From Cyanoderma ruficeps (lineage: Eukaryota > Chordata > Aves > Passeriformes > Timaliidae), in assembly GCA_008694505.1 (NCBI GenBank), contig VZDJ01000116.1, positions 25,325,666-25,389,665 on the forward strand: a stretch of 64,000 nucleotides of DNA, written 5' to 3'. Position 1 is the stretch's first letter, and every line of letters begins with the position of its first letter. Below are positions 11,094 to 23,122 of the stretch, piece by piece. The translations under genes were made by a program, and so were the position numbers. The notes under the pieces are model-generated. The model was not told the DNA's origin and made no database searches. It saw nothing but the letters and a program-made list of their open reading frames with translations.

Positions 11094-13924
11094 CTCCTTA
11101 TGTTTTCCAGGCAGCCCATGTGCATACAGACCACGTGTAATCCACCTGCAGGTCAGCTCCTGTGGATTCTGATGGTTGTGGTGGGAAGCTGCAGCCCAGC
11201 TGCACCTCGGGGCTGCCTGTGGCTCACAGCTCTGCTTGGTACAATTGTTTCAGAGACAAATGTTCCATCTACTCCCTCTCTGCCAGTCTGAGCCTGGAGC
11301 AATAGCAATAAAACACTGGCTCGGGGGCTGTCTCAGAGGTGGAGATGTAACTCAGCATCCTTATGCCTGTTGGTGCAGATTTATGGGGGGTGTGAGGCAG
11401 TTTTCCCTGGCAATAGTACATGAGGACAGCAGAATAAGCACCTGGGGAGGAAATCTCTCCTCTGGTGCAGCCTGTGGGGTGTGCTGGGAAGGGGCTGTGC
11501 CATGGAGTGTGGCAAGAGGGGGATCATGACTGTGGGATGGCATTGTAGCCTGACCCCTCTGGTAAATGGAACCAGCGTTGAGTCAGCCAGCAGGTGAGCC
11601 TGTGGAAAAAAGAAATCCCTTCATTTCTTTGGGATGGAGTGATGGCCAAAATGAAGTTTGCTCACAGGAGCTCTGCAAGTGTTGACTGCTTTAATGTGCA
11701 TGGAGGGCTTTGGAGATGGGAATGTCTGCATAAATCCTGAGGTTGTTGATGGTGACAACACTGATTTATGACCTGGGTGGAATTAGGGACTTTTTTCTTG
11801 GAGGAATGGACTCATTTTGCTTTATTGCCCTGTCAGGCTTTACCCCTGAGCGTCGCTGTGCTGTATCTCGTAACTAGAATTACAACATCCACAGCAGTAA
11901 GTATTATTTCCTCAGTTCCCACTGGATAAAGTCTATGCAATGGCCTCTGAGGATAATGTTTCTCCCAAAACCTCTGTGTTGCCAGTTTGCACAAAAGTGG
12001 GTCTAAGCAGTGTGGATATTTCAGCTGTTGAAACACAAATCCTGTTGAACGCAATGAGATGGGAATTTAATGGCAGAAAACTTCAACATTTCAGCTTTTT
12101 ATGCATTATTAATTGTCTGGGGCAATGCCAAATCTATCTATCTATATGTATTTAAAATAGCCTGTTACCATTTAATTGCTCTTGCCAGACCTTAAACACA
12201 TCCTAGTTTGCAATCCTGCCATCTCTCCCAAGTCAGGTTTAGGGAAGATGAAACAGGATGTCAAAAATTCTCTTTTCACTGCAAAAATGAGTTGAAAGGA
12301 AGGGAGCAGGGTGAGAAGCAAATGTTAACTGTTGTTAATTAGAGATGACAAGGCAAAGCCACGAGCTGTGTGTGCGTGGGAGCTGAGTGTTGTGTCCCTG
12401 GGTGCTCTGAAGTGCTGCTGGCCGGGGAGCAGAGCTTGAGGGCAGCACCTGGAGCAAACAAATGTGGGAGCAAGTCGTGCATCTCTCACCGCCTTCCTAG
12501 GGGAGAAAAGGATTTTGCTTCCTTTTGGAGTTTACTTCACTTGAAAGGCAACACAGAACTTTGAGCTATTCTTTTGAATAAGCTGTTAAAGCTCACAGGG
12601 GCCCTTTTGACTTCCAAAAATGCTGTGGACAGCATGATACCAGTTGGTATTTGGGTTATTTTTTTGTCATGTTGGTGTTGTTTGTTTGTGTTTGTTTGTT
12701 AAACATCCCTGTGACTTTAGACAATATATTTCAACTATCTGCATCTCCCCTCTTTGATCTATTTTATTAGGACACAGAAACTTTAGAGAGTATTTGATGC
12801 TGCGCTAATGAAATCATATTTCCTCATGTTACTTTAACTGGACTTTTTTGCTTCAAAATTGATGCAAAACCAATTAAAGCATGCTATTGTTATTTAGCAA
12901 TCCCACTAAATACTCCATCATTGTGTAGACACAAAAATCCCTTTCTACTCCACCAGAATTCTTTGTGTTTTATTTTACTGGAGATTGCAACAAATACAGT
13001 AGTCCTTAGATTCTGAGGAATCAGAGAAATACTCAGACCTTCACACTTCAACACACATCACTCAATTCAACTTACAGTGACAGCTGCCCATTTCTGTATT
13101 GGAAAATATATTTTAAGCATTTGAGGAATAGCTTGCAGAAATTTTTTTAAAGCCATGCATGCATGTTATATATTTTTTTTATTTGTCTCAACAAAATTCC
13201 AGGTTTTCTAGTAGGGCATGTTGGTTTGACAGTGACTAACAGTGTACCTAAATTTATTTCTGGCTCTGTTTCACACAGAAATAAAATATTTGCCAGGGGG
13301 ATCTGTCACCTGCCTTATTTTCTGTTGCCAGGATTCAGTCTTGCCTTCTCTTTTCCTTCTCCTGGCTCTCCAGTTGTCTCTGCTGATCACAGAGGGGTCG
13401 TGCCTGGGTCTGAGAACTCTCCAGGCTTAGGGAAATATGAACTTTGACCTTGGTATTTCACAGACCTGGTGAAAACCAAACTCGTTCCAAAGTCTGTGCT
13501 CTGGCCAGGAGCTTCTTTCCTCTGTTTGCTCCCCTTTAGACTTTGATTTTCTCAGCTAGAGCATCCCTGACCCACTGCTATTAACAGATTTCCCTTTTCT
13601 TGTGCCTCCTCTGGGCTTTTCTCTTGACATTCTCAAACTATGCAACAGAGAAGAAGGTGAGAGTTTGTAGCACTCAGGATACTTGTTCCAGGCAATTGCC
13701 ATGCAACGGTGTTTATGGAGCTTGAATGTCAAGCATTTTAATAATCTCAGCTTGGCTGAACAAGATTTAATTATTAATAAGGAGAACAATGTTCCACAAC
13801 TGTAAGCCCACCATGTGCATGAAAATATTGCTGTTTTTATTCATTATCAGCTCTGCTTAGCATTCCAGGGTTTAAAGGCCAATGAAGAGTCTGATCCCAT
13901 TATTTCTATAATAAAATTTTGAGG
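11094..13924. other. gene-free stretch
   Basis: No recognised gene or transposon. Minor simple sequence occurs: an ATCT run near 12131-12150 and a GTTT-rich run near 12680-12700. Open frames of up to 117 codons (for example 11176-11529) are unlike any family I know. Confidence 0.5.
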
Positions 13925-14002
13925 AAATAAATATTCTCTGTCATGTAGTCTAAGGGAAGGTGCAAATAAATATTGTCTGTCATGTAGTCTAAGGGAAGGT
14001 GC
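13925..14002. repeat. 39-bp tandem duplication
   Basis: Two head-to-tail 39-bp units, 13925-13963 and 13964-14002, each starting aaataaatatt and ending gggaaggtgc. They differ at a single base (C in the first unit, G in the second, within att-c/g-tctg). This is a recent local duplication. Confidence 0.9.
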
Positions 14003-14142
14003 CTTGTGCCATGTTTTCAGTTGTTGTTACACATAACCAAAATATTGATGTCTGTGTTACTGCAGTGCCAAGTGTGATATGTTTGTTAATGTATCTCAGG
14101 GGTGTTTGTCTGGTTTATAAACATGTCAATTTGGTTGGATTA

Positions 14143-14376
14143 TGTGATCGCCGAGGCTGGGAGTGTCCCAACTTCAGGGACACAAAGATGAGGCCACCAG
14201 CAGCAGTTCAAGGGAACAAACTCTTTAATTCAAGAATCTGACTCCAGTTATACACATTTGTACAAAGGTCAAGAGATTGGCTACACACATCACCACCTCT
14301 CTAACCTGGATGGTGGACACGACCATCAATCAATTCTTCTCTCAGAGGAGAAGTATGTAAACATTCTAAAAATACA
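14143..14376 (-). mobile_element. short solo LTR, probable endogenous retrovirus
   Basis: Read on the minus strand, this 234-bp piece begins TGTATTTTTAG and ends GCGATCACA. It has a TATA-like TGTATAACTGG near 14242-14254 and an ATTAAA polyadenylation signal near 14222-14229, in the right order for an LTR. The flanks are GATTA on the left and GATTG on the right, a 5-bp near-match that may be a decayed target-site duplication. No retroviral genes adjoin it. The sequence that follows on the right (from 14382) may be another repeat that I could not identify. Confidence 0.45.
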
Positions 14377-14381
14377 GATTG

Positions 14382-15985
14382 TTTAGATGAAGCTGTGTGA
14401 GAATCTGCAGCACGAAGACAGAAGGCAGAAAATTCAGGGCGACAGGATTGGGGTTTTTACCAGCTCTGGGGTTGTTCATGTAAGCCAGCAGAGCACAGGG
14501 CTGAGGGCACCTCTACCCAGGACATGCAGAGATGGTGATCAGGATCCACGATCCAGCCTAAATCCATTTATTTATGGCTTCTCTTGGAACTGTGGCAGGG
14601 GCCATGCCAGAACAGCAAAATCCAGCAAAGCAAGGACATCCTCAAAGGGAAGCTTTGCTGACATCAGTGGAAGGAAAAGTATTCCATGGATTAAATCAGC
14701 AACAACAATTTCCACAGGAGTTGCTATGGGTTATGCAGAAGTTTCTCAGTTGTTCCCAGTACCAGCTCCACGTGAATAGTTTTCCACACAAGACCAGGCT
14801 AGTGCAGCTCCTAGGAAGAAACCTCTTCCAACTTCTTCTTGCACTTAATAAATGTGAAAATACAAGATGGTTGATGCAGGGAGAACAGAGTGCGCCACAC
14901 TATTATAAATGTATAAAATTTCTACAGAGCACTTCATTGTGACACATTTATTAGTGTTGTTTTCCAGAGGCTGCCCAGAGTTAAAATCGTATGTCTCGGG
15001 GACAAAGCTTTGTACATTGCCAACAACATATGGCTCACTGTGGAAACAAACAGCAACTGAGTTCAAAAAGGCATTTTTTCCTGCAGCCACTGATGTCTCA
15101 AACCATGGAAGTATAATATATTTTCAGTAATTACTCTCTGCAGTTGATAATTACCCGACATATGCAGAGTGGTGGGAGTTTCTTTGCAGAGCTCTGGAGA
15201 GTTTCCAGCAGAAGCAACTCAACTGTTGAGCACCAACAGGAGAGATGAAAACCAGACATGATGCCTTCCTTGTGGTATTGGCCTGCTCTGTGCTGGACTC
15301 TCACTTGAACCCAAAATTTTGGGACTCCAGAATTATATATCCACAGGGACTACATAAGGCATCTAAGGGAAAATAAGTTTTAAAGTTATTATCACCCTGT
15401 GCCCCCCACCAGAACAGAGGATACAGCTTTCAAATTGCTTTGTATAATAGAACACAGTCAGAATACCTGTTCAAGAGCCATTGATCATCTCAGTTGCTCA
15501 TCTCCTGCTGCCCTTGGGCTTAAAAGAGACAGAATTTTTTTTCCCCTGGTTTATAACACTCAGATTTTACCAAATCTCTTGTGCCCAATGCTCAAATCAA
15601 AAGAAAACCCAGTATTTCAGTAGAGGGAGGAGTGGAAGAGGGATGACACTGCTTCAAACTACCTTAACAATACATTTGCCACTCTTGTGCTCTTCAGCCA
15701 CCCTGAGATATTTGCATCTGCTCCTTCACCTATATCTTACTTTGGTGCCTAAATATTTTATATAATAAAATTGAAGTGAAATATTGTGTCAAGTCAAATG
15801 AAGGTTATTGCCTCTAGTGGGATTTTCAGCACATGTTCAGTGCTGGGTATCATGAGAGAGCCTCTTCCTCTGCCTGGGGGAATTTCCCCTCTTCTGCTCC
15901 CCCTCCCCTTGAGGAATTGGCTCCTGTTTGTTCTATTTTCACCTCCTGGCAGGTACAACACCCTTGGCTTGGCTCTTCCAAGATG
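14382..15985. other. gene-free stretch, possibly old repetitive DNA
   Basis: It carries overlapping open frames of 130 codons (14387-14779) and 122 codons (14574-14942) on the + strand. Neither shows a motif that I recognise. The adjacency to an LTR raises the possibility of retroviral remnants, but no gag, protease or polymerase motif is visible. Confidence 0.35.
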
Positions 15986-16040
15986 TCATGGAATCAGGGA
16001 ATCATTTAGCTTGGAGAAGACCTGTAGGATGAGTCCTCTC
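15986..16040 (-). mobile_element. CR1 LINE 3'-end fragment
   Basis: The block tcatggaatcagggaatcat, followed by ttagcttggagaagacctgt, is the reverse complement of the CR1 3' tail (…aggtcttctccaacc…atgattctatga type). It fades after about 55 bp. Old and truncated. Confidence 0.6.
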
Positions 16041-19000
16041 CCCTTGCTAACATGTTTTTCCATGGGGGCAATGCTGGTGTGAGAAGTTCCCCATCTTAGG
16101 GGCAGCTCAAAAAACAGAAGGTGGGGTTTTTACCATGGTACTGAATTGTGTTCTGAAGTCACTGCATAAAATCCAGGTAATCCCTAAAGACATAGGTGAT
16201 GAGACAGCAAAATAAATTTTCATACACACCCAAGGTAGTACTAAACAGGATGTGAATTCCCCTGTGGAAAGAAGAACAGGAAATATAACAAAATCACTTT
16301 TTTTAACCAGTTAAAGTAGCTAAATACAGCCACTGGCATGTACCATGCATGTCTGGGTAAAACCTTTTAAAAGTGTTTTTCCTTCAGTATCACATTAGGT
16401 TCTCTGTCCAGGCTCAATCAGTTCAGCCTCAATCATCTACATTTTACGAGCCCAGACAAATACCTTTATGCATTTTCCCCAAGGTTTCATAATTTTTCAG
16501 TGACCTTGCAGATGTCTTCGCTTACTTTATTGTGCTTTTTAAAATCTCTTCTAAATCTCTTCTTTGTTGTGTTGGCCCATATTTTTTTAAATAAACTCAT
16601 AGAGTTTAGCTGTGAGGCAGTGAAATAGAAATGGGACCAAATGGCACAGCTGTTGACTGCTTTCCTAGGACTTGCCCTACTTTTGCTTGTAAAAATTCTA
16701 AAGTTTCTCTCCCAGTCACAACTTTTATTAGAGGAGTGACTAGATTCAGAGTGTACCAGTTAAAAACATAATTATAACACAATCGTTTTGGTTTTTATTT
16801 TCACATCTCTTTAGAATGTTTTTCTTTTTGCTTCTCAAATTGATCTTCCAGTTAAATATTTTATTTTAATCTAAATAATCTAAAGGCTGATGGTTCTTAG
16901 TGTGAGATGTCATTCACTTTCCCTGTAAAGATAGAAGTCAAACAACAAATATAACTGAGAATTATTCCTGTTGTAGTTTATTACTAATTTTTCTGTTCAT
17001 ATAAAGAATTTTTCAATACAGTCATTAATTTTGTCATTGTGGAACAAGGTGTAGAGCACATACAATAAATCCCATGCAGTGGGCAGGGAGATCAGTGAAT
17101 AAACAAAAGAACAAGATCACCTCGTAGAAAGATGTAAAATCTCCCCAATACTATTTTTTTTCCTATTCTTTCTTTATTTTTTATTTAATATTTTGTTATC
17201 TGCAACAGAAGTTCAGGCTTGACCATACCAAACTGCCTCTTTAGCCAATCCTTTAAACGTTCCTTAGTATCATAGTATAGATATCAGTATTGAATATTTT
17301 GAGCTCAATGTAGTTAATTAGCACTAAGGATTTTCAGGGATTTCTAGGAGAAGAATATTTTCTGCCCAAACTGGGGAAAGAGCTCTGAGTTCAGAGGTCC
17401 TGAGAGCAGGAAAGGTAGTGACAGTGTTTTATTATTTTATATATTATATTAAATATGTATATATGTTATATTTTTATATAGTATTATTTATATTACTTTA
17501 AATTTGGGTGGGTTTTTTTTTTTTGTTGTTGTGGCTGTGGCTCTTTGTATCACTTTTCATGGCTGTGCATATCTAGTCTGCCTTAGGGCAGCAATTTTCT
17601 GGGCTTCAGAGAACTCTTGTATGAGTGGAAAGAGAGGATAAATAAATACATTGGTTAGCTAGCTGAGATGAAGTGTAGGCCTGCTCTTGCATAACATCTA
17701 GCTCTCTGTATTTATAAAAATAAAGAAGAACAATTTCAAGTTGCTTTAGGTTCCCCAGAGGAAGAAGAGAGGAATTTCTTTGGGGAAGAGGTAAATGCTT
17801 CAAAAGAAAAAAATCTTTTTCTTACCATTATCTAGATCATAGTTTCCAGTGGGAACTCTAAGTAAAAAATTGCAAGTGTTTACTCCAAAGAGTTCTGTAC
17901 ATGGAATACTTTGATAAAGACATGACAACAGTCATTGGGATCATTGTTCTTGTCAGAATTTGGGATGAAGTTTTCAAAAGTAGTCAGCCTCCTTGTTCTG
18001 CTCTATTTCAGGGCAAATTAGGCTAAAAGCTGAATATCCGGATACATCTGAGTGCTTAAAAAGCCCGACTGCCAAACAGCAGGGAAATAGGCTGGGTGTG
18101 CAGTGGTGTTCATCATCTCCACAGTGTCCAGGGCAGAAAATAAAAATATTCAAGTGGGGCATTAGGCAGGATGGCTCTGACTCTGCCAGGAGGGTGTTTC
18201 TTGGAGGACAGGCTGTGGGAAATGGGTTTGTAGAGAATTCTCAAAGTTTGACAGAAGGCTCACATAGTGTGGATCTGTGTGCAAACATCCAGATAGGAAA
18301 TGCTGGGTTAGAAATGCCATGGAATAGGACAGACATTGTTGAGAGAGAAATGGAACAGAAACAAGTTTCACATGATGGCCTTGCAAATAACTCTAGATAC
18401 TTTGGAGAAATAGAACTGTGAAAGGTGCATTGTAGTAGGACCCACGAGGGGGGAATTTAGATGATTGGCTTTAAGACATTAATGGCATTGTGTAGCAAAA
18501 GCTGATAGGCAAAAAAATGCTTATAATGTGCTGTAATTAGGAAATACTTTGGCTTCTAATTGTGATAGCATGAATGGTAACATCTGTATTGTCTCACCCT
18601 TCACATGAGACTGTAAATGGAGTAAAAGTTTTTAAAATGCCTCTCAGTTGCCCCATCTCTGGGTCAGAAAAAGGGAAAATCCAACATCCCCCCCACTCCA
18701 GATGGCTTCGGGCTCTGAGGCAGCCCCAAAACCCCCAGCAGATATTTGTGTGTGCTTATCAATCCTCAGCCAGTCCTCATCTGTTTCTTGATGTGGAATT
18801 TTTAATAGGAACAATGGTTTTAATGACCAACTGCCTCTCTTTACTCATTGTGAACCTTAATTTGGTGTCCCCAGTTCTTATACTGAAGAGACTGTGCAGA
18901 AACAACCCCCTTCTCTTTGGAATTCCAGGTTTTGCCTCCTTTTTTTGTATCCCCTTGCTGTATCTCCCCTGCTACATCTCTACCCCAGGGGGACAATTCC

Positions 19001-20686
19001 AAGCCTGTTTAGTTTGGCTGCATCTAAGCTGATAATTTTTTCCCTCTCCTTCTTTTTGACCTTTCATATTTCTCTTTATTAATAGGGAGGTGTAGAAGGA
19101 TGAAGACATTTCTCTGAGATCAACAAATAAGGCAATTTTTTTCTTTCTGGAGGATCTTCCTCCTTGTGCTCATTCTTAAAGGCTCCTGCTACATTTTATG
19201 CTGTCAAATACTTGTCAGGCTTATGTCTGCACCTCCCTGCTAATTACTGAGTATAATTTATCTACATATTAACTGCCACAACCTTCTTGGCTGATTTCAA
19301 TGGCTTTATAGCCACTTCTCAGTAATCTGTTTTATGGATGGCTCTTCATTAGGATCTGGATAGAGACATCACTGTAGGCCTCTTTGTAGTGCTGTATTTC
19401 CAAAAATAAAACCGAACCATTTCAAGCAGTGTTGGGACTTGGGGGTGTGTGTGAAAATCTTTGGAAAAGCAGAAAGTCATTTTAAAAATGCAAAAGTATT
19501 TTTAGTACTTTAGCGAAGTATTTATCACATTTCAGGTGTGGGTAGGAGGTAAATGTATAGGGTGTAGTCTTCTCAGCTAAAAACTGCTGGTTAAAGATCA
19601 ATGCAACCCTTTAAATTGTTATTTTCATTAACAAAAGCGAAAAACTGCTAGTATTTTTTCATGGAATTTGTGAAAGAGCTGTTTGCTTGTAAATTTTTGG
19701 AACAGATATATTGATTTTGCTTTGAGTGTTTTTTTTTAAATTGTATTCTTCCCTTTTTAGTCTTGCTACTGGGAAAAAGAGAAAGCTCCCTGAAATGAGA
19801 AGGGAGCAGGGGAAATGTGACATCATGTGATTTTTTTACCTCTTTTTTTTATTTAATTAACAAATTATTGTGACTTTTTTTTTAAGCAGACTGCTTTTCA
19901 GTGAGGTGTTCTTTGGTTTATCTTTAATAGAGAACTTAAAATTATTGCAATCAGCCTTTGAGTGTCCAGGCTGACCAGGTACGATGATTTGGGGATCTCA
20001 GGGGGGACTGAAGGATGTGCCTGAGAGGGAACACTTGAGCTGTGTCTAATTCCAGCCCTTCTGGAGAGCTCTCCAAGGAGCTGCAGTGTATTTCCTGGCA
20101 CTCTTTTCATGTGCTTCTCAGCAATTGTTCCTGATAATGCTCACAGGGAGCCTAAGGAATGATTTGAGCAGTGGGGTGTCCTGGGGACCTGCTGTGGGGC
20201 AGATGCTGGATTTTAGCCCCTGGCTCTGCCAACAATCAGTCCCTTTCACTGTCCCTTTACTTTGAAATGTCAGGCAGGGCACTGAGGTTGAATTGTACAA
20301 TTTGTGCTTCTAAAGTGCATAAATGTGCTTTTCCACCTTTCCATCTTTTTATGTCCTTTAGGACTTGGTTATAAAAGAGTGGTCAGGTTAAGGCAAGGTT
20401 CTGGCACTGAAACCTCTCCTTTTGAGGAGTTCAGTTCAAAATTAACTAATTAGGACCGCTGGTTCTTCTCAGTGAAAAGATTTTACAGAAATGTGTTACT
20501 TTTGGCTAAACTTGGGATAAAAGTATTCCTGGTCTAGAATGATCAGATTTACACAGCAATAAATGTATTCTCATTTACCAGGAAAGCAAAGACAGGATCT
20601 CCTTAGTTTCTTGCATCTTCTACTGAACTTGAATAGGTTAATTCTGAAAGGAATTGGAGCTTTGAGAAGCAGAAATTTGATAATGT
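16041..20686. other. gene-free stretch
   Basis: About 4.6 kb with no recognised gene. There is a long A/T-only region near 17427-17495. Open frames at 17993-18421 (142 codons) and 18574-19032 (152 codons, with a hydrophobic centre) show no domain or conserved motif known to me and have no exon-like neighbours. Confidence 0.5.
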
Positions 20687-20834
20687 CATAGAACCATGGA
20701 ATGGTTTGGGTTGGGAGGAACCTTAAAGATCATCTCCTTCCAAACCCCTGCCATGGGCAGGGATGACTTTCCCTATCTCAGGTTTTTCCAAGGCCTGTCC
20801 AACCTGACCTTAGACACTTCCAGGGGTTGGACAG
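20687..20834 (-). mobile_element. CR1 LINE 3'-end fragment
   Basis: A clear reverse-complemented CR1 3' end: catagaaccatggaatggtt, then ttgggttgggaggaacc, ttaaagatcat, then ccctgccatgggcaggga, and further in aacctgaccttagacacttc. About 148 bp, with moderate divergence. CR1 inserts are usually 5'-truncated like this and leave no target-site duplication. Confidence 0.85.
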
Positions 20835-22691
20835 AATATATTTAAACATATTTCCACTTAATTTCAACGTAAATCCATAAAATCTTTAATCAGAAATTAG
20901 AGGAAGAAGCAGAATTCCATGGAGCAGGCTGGCTGCCAGCCAGTTTCTAGCGCAGGATACATTTAACCCTTTCTTTGCTGAACAATTTAGTGGATTGTGC
21001 AGTGAGCAGGCGGGTGCTGGTCTTTTGGAACATTCTTTTACACAGAACTCTTCTTTTTCTGCTGTGATCTGGGTAAGAGCCCAGTCCCCACATTTAATGA
21101 ATGAGTGACCAGTTACAGGCACAAGAAAAGGACTGATGCTCCTTTCTTGAGACACATTCCCTGATGTTATGTGAGTTGACTGCTGCTCACACTCCCTGTC
21201 CTGGAAGATTTAAACCCTGTCTGCGAGACTGTAAATCCCAGGGGTAGGAAAACATGAGGGATGAATTGAGAGAGCAAAAACCACCTTGAATAATGGTGCT
21301 CCATTGCAATCACAGCTGGCTTTGCTCTTATGGTAATAGAGCTGCTTGCAGGGGTTGGGCTGCAAAGAAGTTTTGTGCTGTAGACCAAGGAAGCTGATGT
21401 AATCAGATTGATGGAACAAAATCAGATATTCAAGGGAGAGGCAATTAATCCTTCATTTAAAGACACTCAGACCAGCAAGACTTCTCCTGTTAAGGACATA
21501 AATAAGTCTTTAATGTGGACTTCATGATAGGTAACTCCTGCAGAGGCATCTATCAACTGTGTATAATGGTTATTTGCAACTCCCTGAGGAGTTTGAGACA
21601 ACAGCTGACAATTTCTCAAGGTTTTTTTGCTGCTAGCATTCACAGCAGGGTTAGCCTCTTGCTCAAGGAGTGGGCCTGGCCCTTTAGCAGATTGGTATCA
21701 CTCTAATTTTCTGCTGTTCTGAAGAAGATAAAAAGTTGGCTTGAAGAAAGTAAAAGGTTGGCTCTAAGAAATGATACACTGGAAAACTCCAAGATTATGA
21801 AAAGTTCTACATCAAGCTCATGGTTCAACTGTGCAAATAAAAACTAGGGCTGGTCTGTCATTAGAGTTGCTTAATCAGAATAAGAGCACTGCTCATTAGA
21901 ACCTCATTCAGAATACTCATGATTTGAGACAGATCTTAAAAAATAATTGCTTGACAAACACAGTTTCTTGTAATATGTTTCCCTGTTAAAAGCTCTGTGA
22001 GTAGTTTTATTCTTTTGTGGAAGTTCTCTATTTTTTATTCTCTATTTTTTTCTTAGTTTTACTGAGGTTGGAATCTGTCACGTTCTTACCAATTTAACCA
22101 ATCATTACAAAGCTTTTTTTAGCTAAAGAAATAAAAATCAATATTTTGGAGACCAAACTGCCACCAGCTGGCTCAGTCTGGTGGATGCTGAGCCCATCCT
22201 GATGCCTTCAAGGCTCTGTGTCCAGGGAAAAGTGAGTTTGGCACAGTCCACCCAATCATACAGTTCTCATTGTCTCTTAGGCAGCCTGGGTGAATCAAAG
22301 ATTTCTTAATTTACTTTTTCTTAAGATTTCTTCATTTTCTTCCTTGCCCTTTCTGTGCCAGAGCAGTGGATAGGTTAGTTATGAGCCAAGAAGTAGTAGA
22401 TTCCTTTACAAGCAGCCTCACTGGTAAAATATGAAAAGACAAAAGGCAAAAGCGAGTTTTAATTGATGTGTTGTGAGTGTGTAAGATCAGGCATTCCGAA
22501 GGACCTGTGCCAGGAATTTCCAAGGAGCCCTGGAGGTGTCAGGGCTCAGAGTTACCCTCAGGGCTGAGGAGCTGAGCTGGAGCAGCCCCACGGAGCAGCC
22601 ACACGCAGGGGTTTTGTAAAGAGTCACTGGAGCAGCTCCATCACTGTGACCATCGCTGGATGCAGGTGACTGATCTGCTCTCCTGGAGCTG
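20835..22691. other. gene-free stretch
   Basis: Nothing recognisable. Open frames are under 90 codons. Around 22520-22680 the sequence is G+C-richer, without an exon pattern. Confidence 0.5.
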
Positions 22692-22699
22692 AATGAATC
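22692..22699. repeat. direct repeat flanking an LTR, left copy
   Basis: AATGAATC stands immediately before the TG of the LTR at 22700 and again at 23115-23122, immediately after its terminal CA. Eight matching bases is longer than the usual 4-6-bp retroviral duplication, so one or two bases may match by chance or the LTR end may be slightly misplaced. Confidence 0.75.
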
Positions 22700-23114
22700 T
22701 GTTGGTTTTGGCTTCTGTTCTCCTCTGCCGAGGTCAGGGTGAAAGACATGGGAAAGGAAGATGTTGAGTTTGGACTTGGAATGTTTATTAATCTTATCTG
22801 TTTATAGGGTCATGTACTGTCAGCTTAACTAGCAAGCCGGGTGAAATGGAGAGCTTCTAACTCTTTCCAAGGTCTTTTAAGTGTTAATTACCCAATACCA
22901 AGGTGACACCTCTATTATTTATGGTTTTAACCCAATACTGACCACCCAAGGCCCCCAGTGCAGACCTTCTTCACCCAATTACAGAAAGCCACACAAACCC
23001 ATGGAGAAGAAGGTGAAGAAGAAAGACAAAGACAACACCCAAAATACTCCATCTTGACTCTTATGTGTTACTATACACTAAAACCCCAAATTCTCAGTTT
23101 CTAGGATTCCTACA
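22700..23114 (-). mobile_element. solo ERV LTR, family copy 2
   Basis: A 415-bp element from TGTTGG to CCTACA, bracketed by the direct repeat AATGAATC. It is the same family as 10650-11087: both contain a ggcttctg-like start, tgaggtc/cgaggtc, gagtttggacttgg, a reverse AATAAA (tttatt at 22784-22789), aattacagaaa, cacaaacccatg and tactatacactaaaacccc in the same order. Orientation is tentative. This copy retains a stretch (about 23026-23060) that is absent from copy 1. No internal viral genes are present, consistent with recombination between two LTRs having removed the provirus. Confidence 0.75.
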
Positions 23115-23122
23115 AATGAATC

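Noticed and set aside
14387..14942. Overlapping 130- and 122-codon frames next to an LTR, considered as retroviral gene remnants
   Set aside because: No gag, protease, polymerase or envelope motif could be seen in either frame; reported only as unresolved sequence.
17993..19032. 142- and 152-codon open frames on the + strand
   Set aside because: No recognised motif, no exon-like structure; lengths are high but within what AT-poor local patches can give by chance.
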